A stretch of DNA of 64,000 nt, taken from the NCBI RefSeq assembly GCF_000420165.1, contig NZ_ATUK01000015.1, positions 62,001-126,000 of the forward strand. Reading direction: 5' to 3'. Below the pieces are notes generated by a model. It was not told the DNA's origin. It was given only the letters and a program-made list of their open reading frames with translations, and did no database searches. Shown in pieces: positions 1-11,414 of this stretch. Both the position numbers and the translations under genes were made by a program. This stretch comes from Thioalkalivibrio sp. AKL19. GTDB lineage: Bacteria; Pseudomonadota; Gammaproteobacteria; Ectothiorhodospirales; Ectothiorhodospiraceae. Each line of letters opens with the position of its first letter. The stretch's first letter is position 1.

Positions 1-69
<69 letters not shown>

Positions 70-86
70 GTATTCGGGGAGGGTAC

Positions 87-135
87 AAACGACTGCGGCG
101 CCATTCTACCCGGAAAGGCAGGGATGGCGCCGCAG
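87..135 (-). terminator. Large hairpin downstream of rpoD, probable terminator
   Basis: CTGCGGCGCCAT (93-104) and ATGGCGCCGCAG (124-135) form a perfect 12-bp stem with a 19-base loop. On the minus strand it is followed by TCGTTTG, a weak U-rich stretch. It lies between the rpoD stop codon and the tRNA, as expected for the end of the dnaG-rpoD unit. The weak U tract leaves open a processing or RNA-protecting role. Confidence 0.5.
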
Positions 136-173
136 CGGCAGGGCAGGTTCCGGCCGTGCGGCCGGGACACCGG

Positions 174-2084
<1,911 letters not shown>

Positions 2085-2132
2085 TGCGGTAGCACTCCGA
2101 GGGAAGTCGAGTCGGCCAAAAATTAATCCTAC

Positions 2133-2165
2133 ATTGTAGCAGAAGATTCTTATATTGCTGGCTGC
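2133..2165 (-). promoter_or_regulatory. Possible rpoD promoter with extended -10
   Basis: Read on the minus strand, the 184-bp dnaG-rpoD gap contains TGCTACAAT (2133-2141), a good extended -10 element about 50 bases before the rpoD ATG. No strong -35 is visible at 17-bp spacing, as is common for extended -10 promoters. An internal rpoD promoter is known in the E. coli operon. This site is inferred from sequence only. Confidence 0.4.
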
Positions 2166-2268
2166 CCGACATAATTTGCGGTCAAGGGCATGCCGCGAGC
2201 GCCGTGTGAGGCGGTTCCGCTGACTGCAACAGTGCGGGCAAATGCCGCCACTTCAAGGGCCTGGAGGG

Positions 2269-4056
2269 CTATCGTGGCGTGTCGAATTTCTGCAGCTGCC
2301 CGGTAAGACGAGCGAGCTCGGCGCGTTGTTCCGTCCCGAGTTCGGTTCCGGGGCGTGTCAGTTCACGAATTCGCGAACGATAGTGCTGGCGCAGGAGCTG
2401 CCGGGCGCAGTCGAGGGCCGTCTGCCGGGTGACAGCCACCTCGCCGTCGTCCAGCGTCTGGTGGGCCAGGGCCATCAGTCGCTGGAAGTGGCGCTGGTCG
2501 CGGAAGCGTTCCAGCAGGCCGGCGGTATGCCGTTCGGGGTTCTCGTCCAGGGCCGCGAGGAGTTCGCGCAGCGTCGTCGCAGCCACGCCGGGCAGTTCGA
2601 CCAGCTGGCGGAACTCGGGTTCGGACCAGTCCAGCTCCGGGTGTTGCAGCACGCGGGCCAGCAGGGCGCCCCACAGCGCCGGGGGGCTTTCCCCCCCACC
2701 CGCAGGTGCGTGGGCGCCGCCGGATGGGGCCGGGAGCTCGCCGCCCGCATACGGGTCGATCCCACGGGCGGGCCCGGGTGGTTGTTCGGCCAGGACCTGT
2801 TCCAGGCGCTCGTGGCTCAGTCCGGTTTCCTGTCCGATGCGTTCGACCAGCTGGTCGCGGAATAGCGGATCGCGGGCGGTGGCGACCAACTTCATCGCCG
2901 CGTGGGCGAAGCGGGTGCGGCCCTCGGCGGTATCGGTCGGATGTTCCTCGCGCAGCAGCCGCACCAGGGTTTCGGACAGCGGGAGGGCGCTGGCCAGGCG
3001 TTCCTCCCAGCCGGCCAGCCCGTCTCGCAGTACCAGGCTGTCGGGGTCGTCGCCCTCCGGCAGGAACAGCACGCGCACCTCGCGCAGGCCCTGGATCGCG
3101 GGCAGGGCCTCGCCCAGGGAGCGCCAGGCGGCGCGGCGGCCGGCGGCATCGCCGTCGAAGCACAGGGTGATGCGCGAGACCTGGCGGAACAGGCTGTCCA
3201 GGTGGGCGCGGGTGAGGGCGGTGCCCATGCAGGCCACCGCGCGGCGGAAGCCGGCGCGTGCCAGCCCGACCACGTCCATGTAGCCCTCGACCACCACGAT
3301 GTCGTCCAGACGGGTGTTGGCCTTGCGTGCCTCGAACAGGCCGTAGATGACCTGGCCCTTGTGGAAGACCTCGCTCTCCGGACTGTTCAGGTATTTCGGC
3401 TCACCGTCCTCGATCAGGCGCCCGCCGAAGCCGGTGATGCGCCCGCGCCGGTCGCGGATCGGGAACATGATGCGGGCGCGGAAGCGCTCGCGGATGCCGC
3501 CGTCGTCGCGCCGCGCGGCCAGCCCGGCATCCACCAGCTGCTGCGGGGTGAAGTGCGGCTTCAGCACCTCGATCAGGCCCGACGGCGGAGCCCAGCCGAT
3601 CTGGTAATCGCGTGCGGTCGTGCCGTCGATGCCGCGCTTTTTCAGGTAATCCACCGCCTTCGGCGTCTGGCGCAGCTGCTGCACGTAGTACTCGGCGGCG
3701 GCATTCAGCGCGTCATACAGTGGCGCGTGGGCTTCGGGCTGCTCGGAGCCCCCGGCCTCGCGCGGGACCTCGAGCCCGGCCTGCTCGGCCAGCTGCTCGA
3801 CCGCCTCGGGAAAGCTCAGGTTCTCGTACTCCATCAGGAAGCTGATGGCCGTGCCGTGCGCCCCGCAGCCGAAGCAGTGATAGAACTGCTTTTGCGGGGA
3901 GACGTAGAAAGATGGCGTCTTCTCGCCGTGGAACGGGCAGCAAGCCGCGAACTCGCGTCCGGCCTTCTTCAGGCTGACGCGACGCTGGATGACTTCGACG
4001 ATGTCGCTGCGCTCGAGCAGCTCGTCGATGAACGCCTGGGGGATGAGGCCTGCCAT
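2269..4056 (-). CDS. dnaG: DNA primase DnaG
   Basis: Synthesises RNA primers for the replication fork and acts with the DnaB helicase. The 595-aa protein begins with a CHC2 zinc finger: Cys40-x2-His43 and Cys61-x2-Cys64 (FYHCFGCGAHG). The TOPRIM catalytic core follows, with VVVEGYMDVVGLARAGF and an acidic FDGDAAGRRAA segment. A proline/glycine-rich hinge (about residues 425-455) leads into the C-terminal helicase-binding domain. Length fits the family. The ATG at 4056 starts the conserved MAGLIPQAFIDELL. It is upstream of rpoD on the same strand. Its usual upstream partners rpsU and yqeY are missing here and lie at 13.9-14.6 kb in the opposite orientation. Confidence 0.98.
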   Translation of the reverse strand: MAGLIPQAFIDELLERSDIVEVIQRRVSLKKAGREFAACCPFHGEKTPSFYVSPQKQFYHCFGCGAHGTAISFLMEYENLSFPEAVEQLAEQAGLEVPREAGGSEQPEAHAPLYDALNAAAEYYVQQLRQTPKAVDYLKKRGIDGTTARDYQIGWAPPSGLIEVLKPHFTPQQLVDAGLAARRDDGGIRERFRARIMFPIRDRRGRITGFGGRLIEDGEPKYLNSPESEVFHKGQVIYGLFEARKANTRLDDIVVVEGYMDVVGLARAGFRRAVACMGTALTRAHLDSLFRQVSRITLCFDGDAAGRRAAWRSLGEALPAIQGLREVRVLFLPEGDDPDSLVLRDGLAGWEERLASALPLSETLVRLLREEHPTDTAEGRTRFAHAAMKLVATARDPLFRDQLVERIGQETGLSHERLEQVLAEQPPGPARGIDPYAGGELPAPSGGAHAPAGGGESPPALWGALLARVLQHPELDWSEPEFRQLVELPGVAATTLRELLAALDENPERHTAGLLERFRDQRHFQRLMALAHQTLDDGEVAVTRQTALDCARQLLRQHYRSRIRELTRPGTELGTEQRAELARLTGQLQKFDTPR

Positions 4057-4144
4057 GGTGTCGCGGGGTGTTCCTCGGGGGTGTGCTCGTCGTCAGGTTC
4101 GCATGATAGCCCGGCGTCGGGCCGCAACACGTCATTGCGGCACG

Positions 4145-4420
4145 CCTAGGGAGACGCTGATCAATGCGCACGTCCGCGCTCGAGTCGACTTTGCGGGCTG
4201 ACAAGGCGCGGCGAGTGAAGTGTAGCCGAGCTACATGAGCGAGCCGCTACGCGGTCAGCGGGCAAAATCGGCCGAGCCCCTTCGGGGTTGGGCCCCATTT
4301 TCCCCGATCCTGCGTTGCGCCGCTTGACCGTAGAATGACTACGGCGCTGCGCTGCGCGCCTTGTCTCGGGAAAAATGGGGCACCAACGCGGACGTGCGCA
4401 TTGATCAGCGTCTCCCTAGG
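4145..4420. repeat. Family-A palindromic element, copy 1 (276 bp)
   Basis: Perfect 34-bp inverted arms run from 4145 to 4178 and 4387 to 4420, starting CCTAGGGAGACGCTGATC and ending with its reverse complement. The interior is also partly self-complementary: GACAAGGCGCG near the left pairs with CGCGCCTTGTC near the right, and CCATTTTCCC pairs with GGGAAAAATGG. There is no transposase gene. The size and architecture suggest a MITE-like non-autonomous element or a large REP-type palindrome. Copies at 17151, 40538 and 42931 share the arms. Confidence 0.85.
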
Positions 4421-4473
4421 CCGACGGGGCAAGACCCGGCGGTTTCCAAGGCGGACGCCGGGGTTGCCCGTGG

Positions 4474-4557
4474 AGATCGCCACGTCGCTTCGCTCCTCGC
4501 GATGACGGTGTTTCGCTCTCCCGTCATTGCGAGGAGCCGGAGGCGACGAAGCAATCG
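4474..4557. repeat. Inverted repeat of the GTCATTGCGAGGAGC type
   Basis: Left arm 4474-4508 (CGCTTCGCTCCTCGCGATGA) and right arm 4521-4557 (TCATTGCGAGGAGCCGGAGG) are imperfect reverse complements separated by about 12 bases. The motif resembles the short REP-like palindromes with CGTCATTGCGAGG cores found scattered in many bacterial genomes. It could form a stable stem-loop downstream of dnaG/gltB. Family membership is from memory and has not been searched. Confidence 0.7.
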
Positions 4558-4664
4558 TTATCTATGGCCCCCGATTCCGGTGCGGGACGCGGGACTGGAT
4601 ATTACGCGCTGCTCCTTTGCCACGGTCCCTGTTGGGTCCTGTAATGACGGACTTTTACGCGCGC

Positions 4665-4692
4665 AAACAAAACGGGCCCCGTGAGGGGCCCG
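4665..4692 (-). terminator. Rho-independent terminator of gltB
   Basis: On the minus strand CGGGCCCC-TCAC-GGGGCCCG forms an 8-bp all-GC stem with a tetraloop, followed directly by TTTTGTTTG. It lies 28 bases beyond the gltB stop codon. It is a textbook intrinsic terminator and shows gltB is now a transcript end, not read through into gltD. Confidence 0.9.
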
Positions 4693-4719
4693 AATCGGGG
4701 TGCCGCCGGCTGTGGCGGG

Positions 4720-7700
4720 TCAGGCGGCCTGGCGCAGGTTGGCCAGCAGGCCCCGGAGTTCCGAGGCCTTGGGCTTCACCAGCCAGAACGAGCCCTGGTA
4801 GTCGTCGAAGCGTTCCAGGATCTCGCGGCCCCAGGCGCTGTCCGTCTCGTGCACGAACTCGGTGATGAGCTCCTCGAGATAGTTGCGGTGCGCCTCCATC
4901 TCCTCGGTGTCGAGGCGATGCAGGTCGATCAACTCGTTGTTGATGCGGTCCGGGAAGTCGTTCTCCCGGTCCAGCACGAACGCGAAGCCGCCGGTCATGC
5001 CCGCGCCGAAGTTGATGCCGGTGTTGCCCAGCACCACCATCACGCCGCCGGTCATGTACTCGCAGCCGTGGTCGCCGATGCCTTCCACCACGGCGAGCGC
5101 GCCGGAATTGCGCACGCCGAAGCGTTCGCCACACTGGCCGGCCGCGAACAGCTTGCCGCCGGTCGCGCCATACAGGCAGGTGTTACCCATGATGGTGGTG
5201 TCCTGACTGGCGAAGCTCGAGCCCTCCGGCGGACGGATCACCAGCTTGCCGCCGGTCATGCCCTTGCCGACATAGTCGTTGGCGTCACCCTCCAGGTACA
5301 GGTGCAGGCCGCCGGCGTTCCAGACGCCGAAGCTCTGCCCGGCCGTGCCCTTCATGCGCACGGTGATCGGGGCATCGGACATGCCCTGGTTGCCATGGCG
5401 CTTGGCGATCTCGCCGGACAGGCGGGCGCCGATCGAGCGATCGGTGTTGGCCACGTCGAACTGGTATTCGCCCCCGGCCTTGCTCTCGATCGCCTCGAGC
5501 ATCGCCGCGACCATCTTCTCGGCCAGCTCGCCCTTGTCGAACGGCTCGTTCTTCGGCGCCTTGCAGAAGCGCGGCTTGTCGGCCAGATCGCCGCTGGCCA
5601 GCAGGCCGTTCAGGTCCAGGTGCTGCTGCTTGGGCGTCTCCCCCGGCAGGACCTCCAGCAGATCGGTGCGGCCGATCAGGTCGGTCATGCTGCGCACACC
5701 CAGTTTCGCCATCCACTCGCGGGTCTCGCGGGCGACGAACTGGAAGTAGTGCATGACCATCTCGGGCAGCCCGATGAAGTGGTTCATGCGCAGCACCTTG
5801 TCCTGCGTGGCGACACCCGTTGCACAGTTGTTCAAGTGGCAGATGCGCAGGTACTTGCAGCCGAGTGCCACCATCGGACCGGTGCCGAAGCCGAAGCTCT
5901 CGGCCCCCAGGATCGCGGCTTTGATCACGTCCAGGCCGGTCTTCAGGCCGCCGTCGGTCTGCAGGCGCACCTTGTCGCGCAGGTCGTTGCCGCGCAGGGT
6001 CGCGTGGGTCTCGGTCAGGCCCAGCTCCCACGGGGTGCCGGCGTACTTCACCGAGGTCAGCGGGCTGGCGCCGGTCCCGCCGTCGTAGCCGGAGATGGTG
6101 ATCAGGTCGGCGTAGGCCTTGGCCACGCCGGCGGCGATGGTGCCGACCCCGGCTTCGGAGACCAGCTTCACCGAGACCAGCGCATCCGGATTGACCTGCT
6201 TGAGGTCGAAGATCAGCTGCGCCAGGTCCTCGATGGAGTAGATGTCGTGGTGCGGCGGCGGCGAGATCAGGGCCACGCCCGGATTCGAGTAGCGCAGCTC
6301 CGCGATCATCTTGTTGACCTTGTGCCCCGGCAGCTGGCCGCCCTCGCCGGGCTTGGCGCCCTGGGCCACCTTGATCTGCAGGACCTCGGCGTTGACCAGG
6401 TAGTGCGGGGTCACGCCGAAGCGGCCGGAGGCCACCTGCTTGATCTTGGACATGCGCTCGGTGCCGTAGCGGGAGACGGCCTCGCCGCCCTCGCCGGAGT
6501 TGGAGCGCCCGCCGAGGCGGTTCATCGCGGTGGCCAGGGCCTCGTGGGCCTCCGGCGACAGCGCGCCCAGGCTCATGCCGGCGGAGTCGAAGCGCGGCAG
6601 GATCTCGGCCTCGGACTCGACCTCATCCAGCGCGATCGGCTCGATGTCGTCGCGCACCTTGAGCAGGTCGCGCAGTACGGTCACCGGGCGCTCGTTCACC
6701 AGGTCCGCGTATTCCTTGTAGACGCCGTAGTCGCCGGACTGCACCGCGCGGTGCAGGGTCTGGATCACGTCCGGGTTGTAGGCGTGGTACTCGCCCCCGT
6801 GGACGTACTTCAGCAGGCCGCCCTGACCGGCGCTCTTGCGCGGGTTCCAGGCGCGCTTCGACAGCGTCTCGAGGTCCGCCTGGATGTCGGCGAAGCGGGT
6901 GCCCTTGATGCGGCTGGTGGTGCCGGTAAAGCAGGTCGCCACGACCTCGTCGGCCAGGCCGACGATCTCGAACAGCTGCGCGCCGCGGTAGCTGGCGATG
7001 GTCGAGATGCCCATCTTCGACAGGATCTTGAACAGGCCCTTGTTGATGCCGCGGCGGTAGTTCTGCGCCAGGGTCAGCGGGTCGGCGTTCGGGATCTCGC
7101 CGGACTGGCACATGCCGTGCAGCGCGGAGTACGCCAGATACGGGTAGATCGCGGTGGCGCCGTAGCCGAGCAGCACCGCGAAATGGTGCGGGTCGCGCAC
7201 GGTGGCGGTCTCGGCGACGATGTTGGCGTCGGTGCGCAGTTTGGCGCGGATCAGCGCGTGATGCACCGCGCCCACGGCCAGCGCGGCCGGGATCGGGCGG
7301 CGTTCCGGGTCGATGCCGCGGTCCGACAGCACCAGCACCACGGCACCGTCGCGCACGGCCTCGACCGCGTTTGCGGTCAGGGCCTTCACGGCGTCCTCCA
7401 GCGAGCCGGAGTGGACGTCGTAGTTGAGGTCCATGCGCTCGACGCGGAAGGCGTCCTCGGTCTGGTTGCACAGCTCGCGGAACTTGGCCTCGGACAGCAC
7501 CGGGGAGTCGGACACCAGGCGGTGGGCGTGGTCCGGGGTCTCCTCGAACAGGTTCTGTTCGCGGCCGAAGCAGGTCTCCAGCGACATCACGATGCTCTCG
7601 CGCAGCGGGTCGATCGCCGGGTTGGTCACCTGGGCGAACTGCTGGCGGAAGTAGTCGAACAGCGAACGGGTGTGGCCGGAGAGCACCGCGAACGGCGTGT

Positions 7701-9183
7701 CGTCACCCATGGAACCGACGGCCTCCTGCCCGGCCTCGGCCAGCACGCGCAGGATCTGGTCGCGCTCCTCGAAGGTCACGTCGAACAGCTTCTCGTAGGT
7801 CTCCAGGCGCTCGGGCGGCATCGGCTCGCCGGAGAACAGCTGGTTGTCGTCCAGCTGGCTCTTCAGGTGCCGGACGTGCGCCCGCAGCCACTGGCGGTAG
7901 GGCTGGCGGGTGCGGTTGATGCGGTCGATGTCCTCGGGCTGCAACAGCTCGCCGGATTCGGTGTCCACGGCCAGCATCTGGCCGGGCTTCAGGCGCCCCT
8001 TGGCGACCACGTCCCCGGGGGCGTAGTCATACACGCCGATCTCCGAGGCCAGGGTGATGTGGCGGTCCTTGGTAATCACGTAGCGCGCCGGGCGCAGGCC
8101 ATTGCGGTCCAGGGTGCAGGCGGCGTAGCGGCCGTCGGTCAGCACGATGCCGGCCGGGCCGTCCCAGGGCTCCATGTGCATGGAGTTGTATTCGTAGAAC
8201 GCGCGCAGGTCGGAATCCATGTGCGCGACGTTCTGCCACGCCGGCGGGACCAGCAGGCGCATCGCGCGGAACAGGTCCATGCCGCCGGCCAGCAGCACCT
8301 CCAGCATGTTGTCCAGGCTCTGCGAGTCCGAGCCTTCGAGGTTGACCAGCGGCTCCAGCTCGGCCAGCTCCGGCAGCTTCTCGGTGGCGAATTTGTGCTG
8401 GCGCGCGACCGCCCAGTTGCGGTTGCCCTGCACGGTGTTGATCTCGCCGTTGTGGGCGAGGAAACGGAACGGCTGCGCCAGGCCCCACTGCGGGAAGGTG
8501 TTGGTGGAGAAACGCTGGTGGAACACGCAGATCGCGGTCTCCAGTTCCGGGCGCTTCAGGTCCGGGTAGAACACCGGCAGGTTGGCCGGCATCACCAGGC
8601 CCTTGTAGGAGAGCACGTGCGCCGACAGGCTGGGCACGTAGAACACCGGATCGTCGCCCATTGCGATCTCGGCGCGGCGACGCACCACGAACAGCGCGCG
8701 TTCGAAGGCGGCCGCGTCCATCTCTGCCGGGGCATTGATGAACACCTGCAGGATGTGCGGCTGGCTCTTCATCGCCTCGGCGCCGCAGGCGTCTTCCGGA
8801 TTGACCGGCACCTCGCGCCAGCCGGCAAGCCGGAGCGGGCCGCGCTCGATGGCGCTCTCCACGGCGGCGCGGGTCTCGGCGATCTGGGCCGGGTTGATGA
8901 ACACGATGCCGGCGGCGAAGCGCTCGGCCAGTTCGATGTTCGACTCGGAGGCGAGGGTGCGCAGGAAGGCCTCGGGGGTCTTCATCAGGAGCCCGCAGCC
9001 GTCGCCGGTCTTGCCGTCGGCGGCGATCGCGCCGCGGTGGGTCATGCGTTCCAGGGCCTTGATCGCGGTGTCGACCACCCAGTGGCTGGCTACGCCGTCC
9101 ATGTGCGCAATGAGGCCGAAGCCGCAGTTGTCGCGCTCGAATTCGGGGCGGTAGAGGGTGCCGTTCAGTTGGTTCTGTCGCAT
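4720..9183 (-). CDS. gltB: Glutamate synthase (NADPH) large subunit GltB
   Basis: Makes glutamate from 2-oxoglutarate and glutamine-derived ammonia together with GltD. The protein is 1487 aa, the usual length. The N terminus carries a 19-residue propeptide before the class-II amidotransferase nucleophile Cys20 ([13 protein letters not shown]). The central and FMN-binding synthase domains follow, with [11 protein letters not shown] and [20 protein letters not shown]. The Fe-S cysteine segment is [14 protein letters not shown]. The C-terminal beta-helix has repeated Gly-rich turns ([19 protein letters not shown]). It is the last gene of a leftward aroB-dgt-damX-gltB unit. gltD, normally adjacent, is 5.5 kb away on the other strand. 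Confidence 0.98.
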   Translation of the reverse strand: MRQNQLNGTLYRPEFERDNCGFGLIAHMDGVASHWVVDTAIKALERMTHRGAIAADGKTGDGCGLLMKTPEAFLRTLASESNIELAERFAAGIVFINPAQIAETRAAVESAIERGPLRLAGWREVPVNPEDACGAEAMKSQPHILQVFINAPAEMDAAAFERALFVVRRRAEIAMGDDPVFYVPSLSAHVLSYKGLVMPANLPVFYPDLKRPELETAICVFHQRFSTNTFPQWGLAQPFRFLAHNGEINTVQGNRNWAVARQHKFATEKLPELAELEPLVNLEGSDSQSLDNMLEVLLAGGMDLFRAMRLLVPPAWQNVAHMDSDLRAFYEYNSMHMEPWDGPAGIVLTDGRYAACTLDRNGLRPARYVITKDRHITLASEIGVYDYAPGDVVAKGRLKPGQMLAVDTESGELLQPEDIDRINRTRQPYRQWLRAHVRHLKSQLDDNQLFSGEPMPPERLETYEKLFDVTFEERDQILRVLAEAGQEAVGSMGDDTPFAVLSGHTRSLFDYFRQQFAQVTNPAIDPLRESIVMSLETCFGREQNLFEETPDHAHRLVSDSPVLSEAKFRELCNQTEDAFRVERMDLNYDVHSGSLEDAVKALTANAVEAVRDGAVVLVLSDRGIDPERRPIPAALAVGAVHHALIRAKLRTDANIVAETATVRDPHHFAVLLGYGATAIYPYLAYSALHGMCQSGEIPNADPLTLAQNYRRGINKGLFKILSKMGISTIASYRGAQLFEIVGLADEVVATCFTGTTSRIKGTRFADIQADLETLSKRAWNPRKSAGQGGLLKYVHGGEYHAYNPDVIQTLHRAVQSGDYGVYKEYADLVNERPVTVLRDLLKVRDDIEPIALDEVESEAEILPRFDSAGMSLGALSPEAHEALATAMNRLGGRSNSGEGGEAVSRYGTERMSKIKQVASGRFGVTPHYLVNAEVLQIKVAQGAKPGEGGQLPGHKVNKMIAELRYSNPGVALISPPPHHDIYSIEDLAQLIFDLKQVNPDALVSVKLVSEAGVGTIAAGVAKAYADLITISGYDGGTGASPLTSVKYAGTPWELGLTETHATLRGNDLRDKVRLQTDGGLKTGLDVIKAAILGAESFGFGTGPMVALGCKYLRICHLNNCATGVATQDKVLRMNHFIGLPEMVMHYFQFVARETREWMAKLGVRSMTDLIGRTDLLEVLPGETPKQQHLDLNGLLASGDLADKPRFCKAPKNEPFDKGELAEKMVAAMLEAIESKAGGEYQFDVANTDRSIGARLSGEIAKRHGNQGMSDAPITVRMKGTAGQSFGVWNAGGLHLYLEGDANDYVGKGMTGGKLVIRPPEGSSFASQDTTIMGNTCLYGATGGKLFAAGQCGERFGVRNSGALAVVEGIGDHGCEYMTGGVMVVLGNTGINFGAGMTGGFAFVLDRENDFPDRINNELIDLHRLDTEEMEAHRNYLEELITEFVHETDSAWGREILERFDDYQGSFWLVKPKASELRGLLANLRQAA

Positions 9184-9277
9184 CGGTCAACTCCGGTCGC
9201 AGCGCGCGGGGCCATACGCGGGCGCGGTACGTTGGTCAGGGCCGTCCCTGGAAAAAGAACACGGAAAAAGGCGCAGG

Positions 9278-9307
9278 AATATAGCCGAACCGTCATTCTC
9301 CCGGCAA
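9278..9307 (-). promoter_or_regulatory. Candidate gltB promoter
   Basis: On the minus strand TTGCCG (9302-9307) and TATATT (9278-9283) are separated by 18 bases and would give a leader of roughly 85-90 bases before the gltB ATG. An alternative -35 (TTGACC) lies further upstream. This is a sequence-based prediction only. Confidence 0.4.
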
Positions 9308-9381
9308 ACCGGGGCCGGTCAAGAAGACACGACACCGACGCAGGTTAAGCGTGGCAGGGCGGCTCGCTCCGAACCGCGCGA

Positions 9382-9535
9382 AGCCACAAATCAGGTGAAG
9401 GGCGATTTACAGGAAGACGCGAAGATGGGAAGGAAAGGACGATTCTGACTAAAAACAATCCAAGTCCCTACCATCTTGCCTTTCCATCTTTCTGTTAATG
9501 CTTTTCAGGTCTTCTTTGAGCGCTTCGTGGTGAAC
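9382..9535. repeat. Family-B inverted-repeat element, copy 1
   Basis: The inner arms ACAGGAAGACGCGAAGATGG and CCATCTTGCCTTTCCATCTT...CTGT are imperfect reverse complements. The outer arms GAAGCCACAAAT and CTTCGTGGTGAAC are as well. The spacer is AT-rich. A second copy with the same order of motifs lies at about 26112-26275. No coding capacity is visible. Confidence 0.55.
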
Positions 9536-9549
9536 AAGCAGCCTGGGGA

Positions 9550-11403
9550 TTAGTCGCGGACGGCGTTCTGGACCGAGCCGATGGAGCGGATCCAGGGTTC
9601 GTCACTGCGCACGGCGGCTGGCAGGTCCTCCACCGCGCGCTGGGCGGCGGCCCGGTCGGGAAAGACCCCGGCCAGGATGACCACGAACTCGCGGTTGTTG
9701 ACCCGCGTCGGGATGTAGCGGATGCCGCCCAGTTCGTGCTGGTCGGCATAGGCTCGTGCAGCCCCCATGTTCGGCGCGGCCAGCAGCTGGATGGTGGTGG
9801 CGCCGCCGTCCTGGTCGTTCAGCCAGGTGCGGTCGTTCTGCAGGCGCTCGGCGTCCCCATCTTCTGTAGCGAGTTCCTCGGTGGCGGGCTCCGGTTCCGG
9901 GTCGGCGGTGGGCTCGGGCGCGGGTTCCGGCTCCGGTTCCGGTTCCTGAGCGGGTTCGGGCTCGGGCTCGGGCTCGGCTTGAGGTGCCGGCTCTGCCGGT
10001 TCCGCGGGCATCTCGGGTTCGGGCTCGGCCGGGGTCGGTGCGTCGGTCGGTGGTTCGGTCGGTTCGGCTTCAGCCGGACCGGGCAGGTCCAGCGGGTCGG
10101 CCACGACGACCTCGTCGTCGGTGGCGGGCGCGGCGGGTTCCGGCTCGGCCTCGGTGATGCGCGGTTCGGGCAGGGGCAGTTCGATGATCTCGCTGTCGGC
10201 GGGCGCGGGTTCGCTCTCCAGTAGCTGCCAGGCCACCGGTGCGGCAATCCCCAGGGCCACGGTGATGGCCACGGCCGGGACGAACCAGCGCTGGTTCCAG
10301 AATGCCGCGTTTTCCGTAACTGGGGGTTCGGGGATGCGGTCGTCCGCGTCGATGCCGCCCGGCCCGCGCGCCTGGGGTTCGGCTGCAATGCCGGATTCCG
10401 GAGTGTCGGACGGGGCGGTCGAGGCCAAGGCCTCGGCCGCTGGTGTGAAGTCGTCGTCTGCATCGCGGCTGGCACGTATTGCCGGTTCGGTGGGCGCCTC
10501 CGACCCGGTCTCGGGGGCGGCGGTGAACACGGCCTCGTCGGTTCGCGGTGGGTCTGCGGCGCCTCCTGCGGTGCCGGCCTCGGCCGCTTCGCCGGCGGCA
10601 ACCCCGGGAGCTGTGCTGTCGAGGGCGGCTGCGCCGCCGGCTCGGCGTTCGCTGCGGCACTGGCGCTCGAGGAAGTTGTTGGCCTCGCGGTTGAGGTTTC
10701 CGGGCAGGCCCTGGCTGGTGGTCTGCAGGTGGTGGATGGTGTCCGCATCCAGCAGGCGCTCCGGGTCGGCGAGGCCGGCCGCCTGTAGCCGGTGGCGCAG
10801 GTAGGCCGCCGTCTGCTCGAGGTTGAACGGGCGCAGGCTGACGCGGGTGACCTGGTCCTCGTCGGCGGGGTCGGGGAGGTAGAGGCGCCGGCGCAGAAGG
10901 CCGCCGGAACCGACCAGGACGATGCGCGGGGCGCGGCCGTGCTTGGCGAGGACCTCGCTGCGCATGCGCATCAGGTTGTTGACGATGTCGGTGCCCACAA
11001 GGTGGGCGTCGTCCATTGCGATGACCGGGTCTACGCCCTCGGCGATGCGGTCGGCCAGGAGTTCGGTCAGGGGGCGGTCGGGGTCGTCCGCGTTCTGCGA
11101 GCGCAGGTAGTTGCGGATGGTGTTGTCCACCGACTCGAACTGGGTGTTGATGCGGGCGCGGAAGGCGATCAGCTCGAACGGGTCGGGCAGCATGGCCAGC
11201 AGCCGCATCAACTGGAGGCTGCGGCCGGACCCGTTCTCGCCGGTCATCAGTACGACTGCGCCGGGGCCGTTCAGGGCCGCGCGGGCCGATTCCAGCAGCC
11301 CGTCGAGCAGGGGGTCGCTGTAGACGAAGGTCTCGTCGGGGGCGTCGTCAAACGGCGGTGCGTGCAGGCCGAGTTGTTCCAGGCATTGTTCGGAAAGTGC
11401 CAT
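9550..11403 (-). CDS. damX: DamX-like AAA/SPOR-domain cell-division protein
   Basis: The 617-aa protein has three parts. Residues 1-250 form a cytoplasmic AAA-type domain with Walker A at 55-62 and Walker B at 127-133 (IAMDDAH). A single membrane helix sits at about 373-392. A periplasmic Glu-Pro-rich linker (about 400-510) leads to a C-terminal SPOR domain (about 535-610) of the kind that binds denuded septal peptidoglycan. Walker A reads GENGSGRS, with Arg in place of the catalytic Lys, so ATP hydrolysis may be lost or altered. Its position between aroB/dgt and gltB matches the damX neighbourhood of Pseudomonas. The E/P linker is low complexity. Confidence 0.85.
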   Translation of the reverse strand: MALSEQCLEQLGLHAPPFDDAPDETFVYSDPLLDGLLESARAALNGPGAVVLMTGENGSGRSLQLMRLLAMLPDPFELIAFRARINTQFESVDNTIRNYLRSQNADDPDRPLTELLADRIAEGVDPVIAMDDAHLVGTDIVNNLMRMRSEVLAKHGRAPRIVLVGSGGLLRRRLYLPDPADEDQVTRVSLRPFNLEQTAAYLRHRLQAAGLADPERLLDADTIHHLQTTSQGLPGNLNREANNFLERQCRSERRAGGAAALDSTAPGVAAGEAAEAGTAGGAADPPRTDEAVFTAAPETGSEAPTEPAIRASRDADDDFTPAAEALASTAPSDTPESGIAAEPQARGPGGIDADDRIPEPPVTENAAFWNQRWFVPAVAITVALGIAAPVAWQLLESEPAPADSEIIELPLPEPRITEAEPEPAAPATDDEVVVADPLDLPGPAEAEPTEPPTDAPTPAEPEPEMPAEPAEPAPQAEPEPEPEPAQEPEPEPEPAPEPTADPEPEPATEELATEDGDAERLQNDRTWLNDQDGGATTIQLLAAPNMGAARAYADQHELGGIRYIPTRVNNREFVVILAGVFPDRAAAQRAVEDLPAAVRSDEPWIRSIGSVQNAVRD

Positions 11404-11414
11404 CAGATTCGGTC

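Larger units (their letters stand above)
4057..4719. other. Gene-free, repeat-rich gap between dnaG and gltB
   Basis: No credible coding sequence is present in these 663 bases. The gap holds a family-A palindromic element (4145-4420), a second inverted repeat of the GTCATTGCGAGGAGC type (4474-4557) and the gltB terminator (4665-4692). It is also the left junction of the proposed gltB-yqeY inversion. Confidence 0.8.
9184..9549. other. Non-coding gap between gltB and the DamX-like gene
   Basis: These 366 bases carry the probable gltB promoter (9278-9307) and a family-B inverted-repeat element (about 9382-9535). Local AT content rises around 9440-9530. I see no credible gene here. Confidence 0.7.

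Noticed and set aside
4145-4420. Possible CRISPR or phage attachment site in the palindromic elements
   Set aside because: There are no regularly spaced direct repeats, spacers, integrase or tRNA target; the structure is a single palindrome per site.
4681-9348. A 1555-codon open frame on the plus strand opposite gltB
   Set aside because: It is a high-GC shadow frame rich in His, Gln, Val and Ala without any recognisable domain, exactly antisense to the well-conserved gltB.
9158-9448. A 96-codon frame upstream of gltB on the plus strand
   Set aside because: No ribosome site or conserved motif; it crosses the gltB promoter and the family-B repeat.
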